Shown here: in pieces, positions 22,566-32,945 of the stretch | Position numbering within the stretch: position 1 is the first letter of the stretch | Layout: each line of letters begins with the position of its first letter | From: Allantophomopsis cytisporea | Lineage: Eukaryota; Ascomycota; Leotiomycetes; Phacidiales; Phacidiaceae | DNA: 64,000 nt | Assembly: GCA_024752435.1 (NCBI GenBank) | Contig: CP103034.1 | Coordinates: 1,766,137-1,830,136 of the forward strand | Reading direction: 5' to 3' | The notes under the pieces: model-generated | The model's input: only the letters and a program-made list of their open reading frames with translations | What the model was told of the DNA's origin: nothing | The model's database searches: none | Program-made: the position numbers and the translations under genes

Positions 22566-23788
22566 TAAAAGGTCAAGATATATGGCGTTTTGGGGTACGA
22601 AGGTTTCAAGCGTAAAAAGCTATGAAGAATGATCATCACATTTATCTTATACTCATTGCCATCACATGAATTTCGGACCCGAACCATACATAATCCCGTC
22701 TACAGCAGGTTTGATCGTATACCAATTAGCTCTCTCCGCAAACTCATAGATTTTAACTCTGAAGACCTTTGAAACCTCTCGCCATCAACAACTACTGCCG
22801 CTAGCTGCTTCGCAGATTTTACCTTAATAGTGGTGAAGAAGAAAACGGTGTCTGAGATGAGAAGTATGGAGCCATCGAGGAATGTTTATTCATTGCCGCT
22901 TCAGATGCGTAGATTGCGTTCCGCGCACTGACAATATTCTCTTTGCGCATTGAATGTTAGCTATAATCCCATGTTTCATTATGCTGCAAAAACAGAAACG
23001 ACCATACATATCTGTGAGAAATAGCGAGGTTCAGCAGACGGTGTTCATTAATGCAGGCTACTGATCGTTGTGTCTGGTCACTGGCTGGTACATCTGGTTA
23101 CTTGGCGTAGTCTAAATTAAACTCCTTGCACTTCACTTCATTGCAAATCATATTGTAATTCTGGAATACAAATGAATCACTCAGCTAGTTTTCTAGAAAA
23201 TATATAGTGGAATTTTGTTCGTTTGCTATTTTGAATAGATATTAAAACAGCTTATGAACTTCACCCTTGTCTCTTTCGTTTTCATCTACCTGTATCCACT
23301 AGAATTCACCTAAACTCATGTCCTCTCTAAACCCTATTCATTGGAGATTCCAGCTGTATAAAAAATCAGCTCTGGTAAGGAAGTGTTAAGTCTCATACTT
23401 CTCTTCAAATATGTAGCGATAGCATTGGGATTTCTTTAGTGCTCGACATGTGATTTTACCATAGAACTCGAGAACTGTTTATATTCCTTTGCACACAAGT
23501 GGAGGACGAGAATAACCTGAGGTTTTCGAATAACTATACAAACTGTAGCTCATGTCATCCTGTCACGCCATGCTTTTGGGTAGGTGGCTTTTGACGATAC
23601 TGCATTTTATCCTGTTGATATCTCAAGTGAGACTTTGTTGCATAGCGCCTTTTAAATATTGATTCATCATAAAGTAATCGCCTGCTTGTAACAACAGGTT
23701 CAGATAGAAATAAAGGACCAAATGCACGAAGAGATCTGAATTATGATGCGCTTGTCAAAGTGAAGTGAAGTGAAGGGATATAAAGGTC
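22566..23788. other. Gene-free flank right of Kin28
   Basis: I see no coding signal. Base composition becomes more AT-rich to the right, and this marks the change from the conserved block to a sparser region. Confidence 0.5.
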
Positions 23789-24487
23789 ATGGAGTTACCT
23801 CCGTTTACGACCGCATCATCAACTGTAACTAAAACGCTCCTACAGAACGTCAACATTAATTTGTATTTAATATCAGTTCCCTTCTACCTTGGTGTTGGCT
23901 CTGCGTATGTAAGTAGCTACTCTCGCAGTTGGGAATGCTTCTCCGCAGAAGCTGGCAACAACACCGTACCATTCCTCGACCTTTCAGCCTATGGTACCAA
24001 GGCGGTCAGCTGCCTAAGGTGTATGATACTAAAGATCGTAATTTTACCTACTCGCCCGTTGAAAGCCACCAAGCTTTCAATGAAGTCAAAATTGGATTTT
24101 GAAATCGCACAACGACGCTTGCCTCTACAGAGGATGACAGCATTCAAACACAAGCTTGTAACGGCGTCAATATCGATTGATAGACAACTGCGGTCCTTAT
24201 CCTACTCAATTTTATGCCTCGACTATGGCTTTTGTGTTGCAGCCAACAGTGGCTGTAATTGGACGCAAGCCACTGTATACTATGTGCAGGAAGCCTGTAT
24301 CACCTTTTGGACAAGCACAGCTTGTAATAGGGGAAACGGTAGCTTTAACCCAACTTATGACTCGGTTCGTTGCAGTCTTGTGGATTCTGCACAAATTGTG
24401 CTTCTTTTCGTGCATACTCGGGCTGCAACTTTCAGGACTCTAGCAACTGTTCATAAAAAGCTGCATCAAGTCCGGAGACAGAGTTAG
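23789..24487 (+). CDS. Orphan ORF, function unknown
   Basis: An uninterrupted frame of 232 codons in an otherwise empty 3.5 kb. I do not recognise it. The N-terminus has a moderately hydrophobic segment (INLYLISVPFYLGVGSAYV, about residues 24-42). Cysteines cluster in the second half (LDYGFCVAANSGCNWTQ, VQEACITF, TACNRGN, VRCSLVDSA), which would suit a secreted or lumenal protein, yet there is no clean signal peptide at residue 1. A second long frame (24177-24443) overlaps it. It could be a lineage-specific gene, a piece of a multi-exon gene, or chance. Codon use is not visibly biased like the housekeeping genes. Confidence 0.25.
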   Translation: MELPPFTTASSTVTKTLLQNVNINLYLISVPFYLGVGSAYVSSYSRSWECFSAEAGNNTVPFLDLSAYGTKAVSCLRCMILKIVILPTRPLKATKLSMKSKLDFEIAQRRLPLQRMTAFKHKLVTASISIDRQLRSLSYSILCLDYGFCVAANSGCNWTQATVYYVQEACITFWTSTACNRGNGSFNPTYDSVRCSLVDSAQIVLLFVHTRAATFRTLATVHKKLHQVRRQS

Positions 24488-26081
24488 AGACTATTCCATC
24501 CACTTCTCAAGTGGGTTTCTCTTTTGAGTTCCTTGGGGTTTCACACTTGTATGACGCAAATGCGGGAAGTAGTAAAAAGTAGATCTTATATCAAATTTGC
24601 CCTAGAAGAAGACTATACAATTTAAGACAACCGTGAATTGAGCTATACTAAAATGGTATAACTTATTCGCATTTGAGATCTTGCTTGGGCATCTAGTGAT
24701 GCTGCGCGTATTAGTGACAGGAGCGAGTTCTGATGGGCTATAGAGAGAATCTATATAGGATTATGATATGGCTTACTGAAAAAACCAATCCAAAGATCAT
24801 GGTCCTTGACGAAATGTCTCCAGTAATGAACGTTCGCGTACTCTTTTGGTATGCAAGCTGTTATCTGTATTGCGTAACATAATACTGCCTCTATTTTAGC
24901 ACACATTGCTTGTCATACAAGTGTATTTCGGGTGTGTGGTGAACAAGAACACTCTTGTAGGTAATTCTCGGCGGTATCCTTCGTCCGGTCTGATGAAGGA
25001 GAACCGTACAGCCTTGCCGTTGTCCCAATAACATAGATACCACATTATTCTCTTCTCCGTACAGAAGCCAAGAGTTCATCCTGTGGGCAAAACTTGAGAC
25101 TACACTGAAGGCATTCAGGGCATTCGCGGCTATCATTTTATATACGCAAGGCGGTGTATCCTAGCCTATGATACAGAGACTTAGAGCTTGACAGCTGCTA
25201 CAAAGTGCAAAGAGAAAAGACTCGCGATTGAAGGACCGATTATAGTAATCCCCAATATGTTGGTTATGACAATCGATGTGGGAACTAACTTAGACATTCT
25301 GACGAAAACAAGAATTCAATATGTGTCAGCATGACTGGTAGTTCTGTTGGGGAAGGGCACAATTTGACTTTAAAAACCACACTGATTTTTCCGGAGAGAC
25401 ATTTTGAACCCTAACGAAAAGCGAAATACTGATGCTTGAATATGTTGGCAGAATTATTTGTCAAGTGCTCATATAGCTACAGCTAAAAGCCAAGCAAGGA
25501 AGTTCCGCAAGACCAAAGTCAGATTCTTGGGATCCATAATAGGTTCCCTGTCATCAAATTGGGCATAAGAACAATACAAGCTATCCAACACTGTACTTAC
25601 TATCTCGGCATATTTGCGGCTTATAATATCTATATCAAGCCGACTAATAGCCTAAATATCTAGACGCAAACGTGGCAATATAGAAGGTCATATTTGATCA
25701 AGTCGACCTGTCCGTAAACGAATGTATCCACTGAAACGTCCTATGAAATCCACAGTATTACTACTAATCATTTTACCAAAATGTCATAAGCAGAGCACGA
25801 CTATCAAGATGATAAGATTCGGTTTTATACAATAAGGCGGGTTTTGGTGCTTGCAACCGCTGAATTCGGCGGCTTTCAGCGCCGTTTCACGCTGCCCTGA
25901 GAACCTACGCAAAGAGACCAAGGTCATACAGCTTTAGACACTGACACTCGAAAATACATCGCTCCTCCGTCAATGACATAGGGATGCTCTTGAGATATTA
26001 AGGATTGGCGTGAGAGACTAGTCAATAATCATTTGGACATGCTACCCTGAGAGCCAGTATATCAATTGATATTTAAAGGTT
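24488..26081. other. Gene-free intergenic
   Basis: No supported coding region. A short minus-strand ORF at 24891-25136 has no motif and I read it as chance. Confidence 0.5.
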
Positions 26082-26846
26082 CTATCTAACATCTCTTACC
26101 TCTAAAACTCTACTCAAATACTTCTCTAAGTCTTTGATCTCCTCCGCAACAGTAGTGTGTGACATTCCCTCGTATATATGGAAGTCAATATTCCAACCCT
26201 CCTTTCGCAAGATCTCCTCAGATTGTTGAGCCCACCCAAGCTTTATTACTTGGTCGCGATCTCCATGGCCCATGAATATGCATGTGTCTTGATTTGGAGC
26301 GTTTGCTGGTGTATGTTTGTGAAGTGACAAATACAGGGGCAAGAAGCAAGAAAGACCAAAGAACCCACCCATTTTCATAGGTGCAGTAACGGCCGTGAAT
26401 AACGACACAACTCCTCCTTGTGAGAATCCTCCTAGAATAATTCTCGATGGAGCAATACCAGCATCAATCTCGCCCTGAATCAGCTGAAGGAGGTAGTCTC
26501 TCGACTGCAAGGTCCCCTCTTCATCTTGATCGGCGCGCGAATGAGTGAAAGGTGTCTATAAATCAATGGGTATTTGTGACAGACGCATTAAAAAGACAAT
26601 CGGGCAGAAGAGACCTACTGTGCCTTGAGGGCGCACAATTTCAAACCAAGCAGGCATTTCCATACCGCTGAGTGTGATGTTGATTTTTGGAGCATTTGGA
26701 AGAACGAACTTTGCGTTTTCGAAAGCTGGCTTGAGTCGCCATTGATCTGCTAATGGGACCCAACCGGCACCGCTATCGCCAAGGCCATGGACGAATATGA
26801 TCGTAGCAGTGTGTGAAGCTATGGCTGAAATTGTGACTTCAGACAT
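26082..26846 (-). CDS. Acyl-protein thioesterase 1-like (APT1/lysophospholipase family)
   Basis: Two exons, 26619-26846 and 26082-26555, joined across a 63 bp intron (26556-26618), giving 233 residues, the usual family length. The start MSEVTISAIASHTATIIFVHG leads into the oxyanion segment HGLGDSGAGW. The catalytic triad is visible: nucleophile Ser121 in GGFSQGG, Asp about 177 in MGHGDRDQV, and His about 209 in EGMSHTTV. APNQDTC and NAPKINITLSG are also family-like. These alpha/beta hydrolases remove palmitate from S-acylated proteins such as Ras and G-alpha, and act on lysophospholipids, in the cytosol. An in-frame upstream ATG at 26945 would add 33 mainly hydrophobic residues; I prefer the shorter form. 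Confidence 0.88.
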
Positions 26847-28406
26847 GCTATATTCGTATTCAAAACGTGGTGTGTAGGGATAAACGAATGGGGAAAAATT
26901 GATAACTGCTAGTTGTAAAGTCAATAATAATTTCAACAGCCCCATGGAAAAAAAAAAAGATCGGGTTTTGCCTATTATTGAGATATCTGGTGGGAACGAT
27001 TCCGGACTCAAGGAGAAAGCATTTATATCTTTCTTTACAGAGCGCAGTGCTTAATAATTATGATCATAATTTTGTTTAAATTCCGCGAACAACCACGGTT
27101 TTTATCATGATGACTGATTTCGAAGCAGTTTAGTTTCCGCGGGAGCGTCCGCTTCCGCACATTAAGCTTACCACGTGCTTACCTAGGAATTAGGAGAAGG
27201 AGAGCTACACACTCCCTACTACGCACATACGTTATTTGGAAAAACCTGTATAAGTACTTTGGTTGCATAATTAAGATTATATACTCCATTGCATAATACC
27301 TTGAGTAAAGCTATCGAATAAGTTATTATTGTAACTTTCCATTTGTTTTGCATAATTGTTTTCAGGGATTTTCATTTTAGTTTAGCGACTGATTTCAGAA
27401 ACATCAGTCGGTGATATTTGAGCTCGAGATAAACGTATACTTTTGGTGAAATCATTGTAGTCTTAGTACTATTAAGTGTCATCATTTATGGTCAGTATAC
27501 AAACCCTAATTCAATGCGAGTATGTAAGAGTGAATGAGTCCGACTTTTACTGGTTATCGGAATAAGCAGTACCGTCATCACTACGTAGTAAGTATTTAGA
27601 TAGCTGTAGAGTAGAATCCTGTTCCCTTTCTCCTTTCAGCAATTCAGTAACAAATTCTGCTGTATGCCCAACACCGCGACATAAAGTTAAGTGCCGAAAA
27701 CGCTTAGCCACTAATGTCAAATCAATTAAACTATCAATTGGTTACTTGACCATTTGTAGCTATATAGTAATGATATTACAATTTTAATACAAGTATGCCC
27801 GCTGAGCTGAGCCTCCGGCTGACAAGGGAGGCATCGACGGCAGTGCCTCAAGAGGATGGAGTCCGGGCTTCCGATCATGCTCTCTAGTCCTGCTTCCTTC
27901 TTAGAAATTCTGAATCTCTGGTCTGTATAGTGTCTGATCTGTAGGCTCCTGATCCATAATTTCTGTAGTTCCTAAACATACCTATCGGGCACTAGTTCGT
28001 AACACATACCGGCTAAATGATTTTTTCATCCAATGAGCTCTAGTTTTATACGATTGGCCATTAGTCAAATGCATAACGCTTTATTAGGTAGGTAAAGGTT
28101 GCCAATAAATTGTCTATATGTGTGATAGAGACGTAAAGCTACATGATGCAGCGCTTGTATGACCACCTACACAATAACTACGATACTTGCAAGTACTACT
28201 TACCTGGCAACACTCATATCTAACGATAGTACCCTCCCCCGACCAAAATCGCAATACAAGTACCACTGCCGTTGGCCACACCATCTTTCCTCCATTATCA
28301 GTCATCCAACTTCTAGGGCTCGTAACTCGTCTCGAATCATCAATGATTTAAGCAACTCTGCGTGTTGAGACTACTTACTATATTATCAATCACAGAATCA
28401 ATACCT
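26847..28406. other. Divergent AT-rich intergenic region
   Basis: It lies between the thioesterase start and the STAND-type gene start. Several AT-rich runs but no ORF with a motif. The first 165 bp could encode the N-terminal extension of the thioesterase if the distal ATGs are used. Confidence 0.5.
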
Positions 28407-30974
28407 ATGGCTGAAGTCTTTGGCACTGCTGTCTCCGCGCTTTCCATAGGCGGCTTCGCTATCTCAGTTGCTCACTCAGCTCTCAAACTCAAGTCCCTCC
28501 TCGACACCCTTAGAGACGCCCCAAGTGATATCCTTCATCTTATCGATGAAATCGAACTGTTTTCCGAGATTCTCTCGGAAATCGATAGGCAACATCGACT
28601 CAATCCTGTTCCTGTCCGTGATCGTGCGGCGCCATCCCAGAGTAAGAATTTCCGAACCTACAGCATGGATGATGCGTGTAAGAAGTGCTTGGAGCGCTGT
28701 CAGAAGGCTAGTGAGATTTTACTAGAGGTTGCAGATGGGCTAGAATTGGAGACAAAGCGAGGGGGCTTAGGGAGAGTTAAGATACTTATGGGAGTAGGAA
28801 AGGTGGAGAGACTTAAGCAGAGGGTTGAAGGGGCATGGAAGTTGTTGGTTCTGGCGCAACAGCTGTATCACAGGTATGCAATATATGCTATATCCTATTC
28901 CGTGCTCTGATTTACTAAGTTGCGAAGTGCGTTAGTAAGACAGGATTCTGTGGTTTTAAAACAACAAATTCAAAGTATGGAAGCGAGACTGGAGGACTCG
29001 ATGCCGAGACGAACAGTGGAGAATATCGAGACCAAACAGGAGCCATTTAACGAGTTGCAAAGATCGCAGCCGAATCAAGCTTCGACTGCAACTGTACCTC
29101 AGCAAGAGTCTCTTCTATCTCTGTATATCGAAGCTAAATCTTCGACTTCACTATCAGCACCAAGTTCCGAATTTATAGAACAGACACACCGTACTTACAC
29201 GCAAAATAAGTCAGTCGAACTGCAAAACCATACTTCTCTAGTCTCTGAGTATGCATCCACCAGATTCAACTCTTATCTAGCCTACGCGTTCGGCTCAATA
29301 CGGCATCGAAAATTCATTCGCCGCAATAAAGTTACTAGTGACGAGGACTTTCCCGATCACCAGGAAGAGATCTATATAACAGATCTTAGGCTTCCGATGT
29401 GGATAGCTGATGTTGTTTACGAGACTCGCTATCAGAGAGCCAAGTTTGGGTGGGACTTCAATGTCCAGACGATTCATATGATTCCAGGAGATTCCCCAGC
29501 TTATGACCACATTGAGAGTGGCAACATGCAGGCACTTAAGGAGATGTTAGATCGTAGAGAAATTTCGCCAAATTCACACACAGATACAAGCTGGACTTAT
29601 GCTTTTCCTTATGCTCGGGAAAGTTTACTACATGTAAGTGAAAGTCTATGATTTCCTCTTTGACTCTATTCGGCTGTGATGGAAAGAGACACGAGAAATT
29701 GGTTGTATTACAGGTAGAGATTTGTCAACTTCAACAGTCGAAGTATAGACTCTAAGAACATCTTCGAATTCAAATGTCTTTTTATGATTTTCTAGCTTGT
29801 ACTGATTCTCCATCCTAGTGGGCGGTCGTACACGCACAAGTGGAAATATGCCAGCTTTTCCTGAATCTTGGAGCCGATGGTATAGGAAGACACGGACTCT
29901 ATACGTAAGTACAAGATAACAGCCCTAACTTCACACGAATAACCAGTCTTCAGAACTCCTATACATTTATCGACAAGTCTTATTGCGGATGGAAGTAATA
30001 AGCAGAAAGAAAGAAAAGAGATACTCCGAATTCTACTCAATAACCAAGAAGCAGATCCACAGGCGAAAATTGCACCAATGGACATAAAATTCGGGACCCC
30101 GTGGATTTTCGCTATAGGAGGGCCAACCGACACACTATCAATGCTTAACACTCAAATCTACCCACCGTATCGTCAAGAGACGCTTACAAGGCGAATATCA
30201 GATATTCTCCTGATGAATCTATATGCACCAAATCTCTTTGTGCTCCTCAATAAAGAAGAGCTAGACGGAACTGCATTTGAAGTTTCTAATGAGCGAGGTA
30301 TGACAATAACGCACAGCATTGCATACAGTCTTGGAAAACAGCTATATATTGGGGACGGTGCGAACGAAGACGACTTAGAAAAAACAAGGATTCTGCTATA
30401 TAAGGCTGCTAATACGCATAGCCTCCATGCATCATCGGCGCGTGGTTCACCCTTGACTTTCTTTATCCGCGGGATGCTAGCCGCCTTCAGATATATGCAG
30501 ACGGACAAGGGCGACGAAAGTCTCAAACCTATCCTAGCATTCAAAGATGCAGGTGGCGGGCTTAATATCTCGTCTGTAGTACAAACCTGGGCCCGCGAAG
30601 TTCTAGCGGCAGGATTCACTGCAGACAAGCTCGTATTGCACGGCAACAAACTAGCAGAGCAGTTTCTCCAGTCTTCACGAATCCAAGCCCAGCGATTGAA
30701 TAATTTGGAAGGGTTTATGGAAGTTCGATTGATTGGCTTTCAATACGGACCGAAGGTTGAGGATTGGAAAGCCTGGATCTCGGATCCTTGGGCTGATATG
30801 CTTGATGATTACTTCGCCGACTTCTGGGATATGATCGAGAACCCATGGGAGAACATTCCTGGCGCTTGGCTCAATGGAACGGAGGATTTGAGTGCAAAAG
30901 TCGACCGCTATTGGCTTGATATGTTCTTGAAGAATTCTTGGAGGGCTTCGAGTGTCCAGGGAGTAAGATGTTAG
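28407..30974 (+). CDS. Fungal STAND-type N-terminal domain protein with ankyrin-like repeats
   Basis: Four exons: 28407-28873, 28928-29633, 29819-29904 and 29954-30974, giving 759 residues. The start MAEVFGTAVSALSIGGFAIS and the following helical region to about residue 150 (LLDTLRDAPSDILHLIDEI; DDACKKCLERCQKASEILLE) match the N-terminal domain found on many fungal STAND and ankyrin proteins, proposed to act as a signalling or death-effector domain. No NACHT or NB-ARC P-loop is visible. The middle is Gln/Ser-rich and then has the YITDLRLPMWIADVVYE block. Exon 2-3 splicing restores a canonical ankyrin unit, ESLLHWAVVHAQVEICQLFL, and exon 4 begins TPIHLSTSLIADG, a second one. Biochemical role is unknown; self-recognition or signalling is inference from domain relatives. 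Confidence 0.7.
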
Positions 30975-31790
30975 TTTGTTTGTGTTACAGCAAAAGACCA
31001 ATATTTACTATACAGTCTGATATTGTAATTCCAATTCTTATCAAGCGATTTATATTAGAAATTGTGATATGTTGGTGACTTATACACCAAAAGCAATTGG
31101 GCGGCTTTTAATGAGTCAACCTACATGTAACGAGAGTCCTTGCATCTTCGTCAAAGTCTCCTTAGATATAGCAGTCAACGAAAGAAACTTGAGTAGTTTG
31201 CATTCAACATCTACGCTATGCCCAGCAGTTTGATCAATTAGTCACTGACAGAGTGACCAAGTTGGATTTACGAGAGACGTCTGATTGATACGATGGTAGC
31301 AAGTTTTAAGGAGAATGCTAGGATATGACAACGCTGGGGATAGACTCTTAACGTATGTAAAAAGCAATTTCGGCTTTTAATTTCCGCTATAAAGAGTAGC
31401 AGTGTGAATGAATGGTTCTCTTAAGGTCGTGACGGGTTGAGTGTTGGGGAGTAAGCGTAGATATGCTTTCCATAATGATCCCCACTAAGAATAATACATT
31501 TATTTCAAATTTATTCAAAGCAGGCCCATTATTTATTCACTAAAACGACTTCAGATTCTCAGTTTTCGTTATCTTTCATGATACTGGTGTTGAATCGTAA
31601 CCTCTCCGTGGAGCTCCTAACTCCTAAATCTAATCCAATCTCGGTGTCCCTATTTTACTCGCACTTTGTAAGGGGGGCCGTTCATATGTATAGTTCAAAA
31701 TGTTCTATTTTGGATAAAAACTACAATAGCTATATTAAGCGAGGAAACAAGAGTGATGCTTTGAGACATGGGTTTCGACAACAAAGGATG
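30975..31790. other. AT-rich intergenic
   Basis: No gene or RNA seen. It probably holds the 3' UTR of the STAND-type gene. Confidence 0.5.
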
Positions 31791-32058
31791 CTACTGCTTT
31801 AAAAGACTAGCTTCCATATTAACAATTGCAGCTAATTCATCCTGCAAGCGTGGGCGGTGCGGCGCCCAGCCTAGAAGCTTCTTTCCGCGAATACCTTTTC
31901 CTCGCGACGAGCAACCAATGAACCAATTAAAGCGACGCCAGATCATTTCAACATCATCTAGAGGAAGAGAAACAGCTCCAGGTTGCTGAAACAGGCCTTT
32001 CTGGAAGGCAATGTCTCCAATAGCCTTGCCAGTAGCTCCCAGTAGAAAGCCCCGTTTT
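31791..32058 (-). pseudogene. C-terminal relic of an NAD-dependent epimerase/dehydratase-like gene
   Basis: On the minus strand, about 88 codons are open and end at a TAG at 31791-31793. The product contains TGKAIGDIAFQKGLFQ and RGKGIRGKKLLGWAPHRPRL, then DELAAIVNMEASLLKQ. The LLGW-x-P-x-RPxLxDE pattern followed by a helical end is the C-terminus of fungal Rossmann-fold nucleoside-sugar-epimerase-like (SDR) proteins. No Rossmann glycine loop or catalytic YxxxK region is found upstream, where the frame hits a TGA. I read it as the remaining 3' end of a lost gene. Confidence 0.5.
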
Positions 32059-32945
32059 CAGCAAGATAGCTTGAGCCTGAAACTATTATTCACCCAGTAA
32101 ATACTAAGATCTGCGTTTGTTTCTTCGAATTTTGGCTAAATATAATAGGATGTCATTGCAGGAGCCTGTTACTATGCTGTTTTTATATTAGAGTGAATAA
32201 GTATACTTAATACGATTGGCGTAATAACATGGATGTCTTTTGGCTTTGTGTAGCATAACAGCGGAAATCATTAACTTGTGTCCATCTGTCTACGGAGCTA
32301 AGAAAATTGAACCTGAGCACGCGTCTGGACATTAAACAAGTGTTCAGTACCCAAAAGGGGGTTTTCACGCAAGATCAGGCGCCGTCGGCGTAGGAAGAAG
32401 AATGGATATGAATATTTTGCGTTGGGTAGTAACACATCTCCAGGTTATCTGGGCAGGACCACGGAAAGTACCAGGCAAAACCACTTCAATGTTAAGGATG
32501 AACACGGTCTGATGAGTGGCAAACAGAAAGGTATCATTCAGAAAGAAGACCAGGTAAGTACGATGGATACCGTAAGCTTTGAACACCTTCAATAATTCTC
32601 TTTGCTTTGCGTAGAACCGAAGAGAGTTTCAAGCTATTTTGCAGGGGTTTTCGTACTTCAAGCCACTTTTGTAGGAAAAAACAGGATGAAGAGACAAGAA
32701 CATCGTTTGTTATTGGGAAGGTTAAGGAATTCACAGCAAGAAGTATCGGAAACGTGAAATCAGACGCACAACAAGTAACATTAATTCAGCTTGTATTGGA
32801 CAAGCATGCTGCCATGTTCTATATTAACAGCCGCCACATAGATTTTAGTGTACTACCGAGTAGAGTATAGTATGATTAATTCAGTAAAATATAAGATAAG
32901 CAAGGTTCAACAAGAGTATATGAGTCAACATTAATAGCATGATTA
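32059..32945. other. Intergenic, no gene seen
   Basis: ORF 32607-32870 (+) and overlapping minus-strand frames show no motif. Upstream parts of the epimerase relic might be hidden here beyond recognition. Confidence 0.4.
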
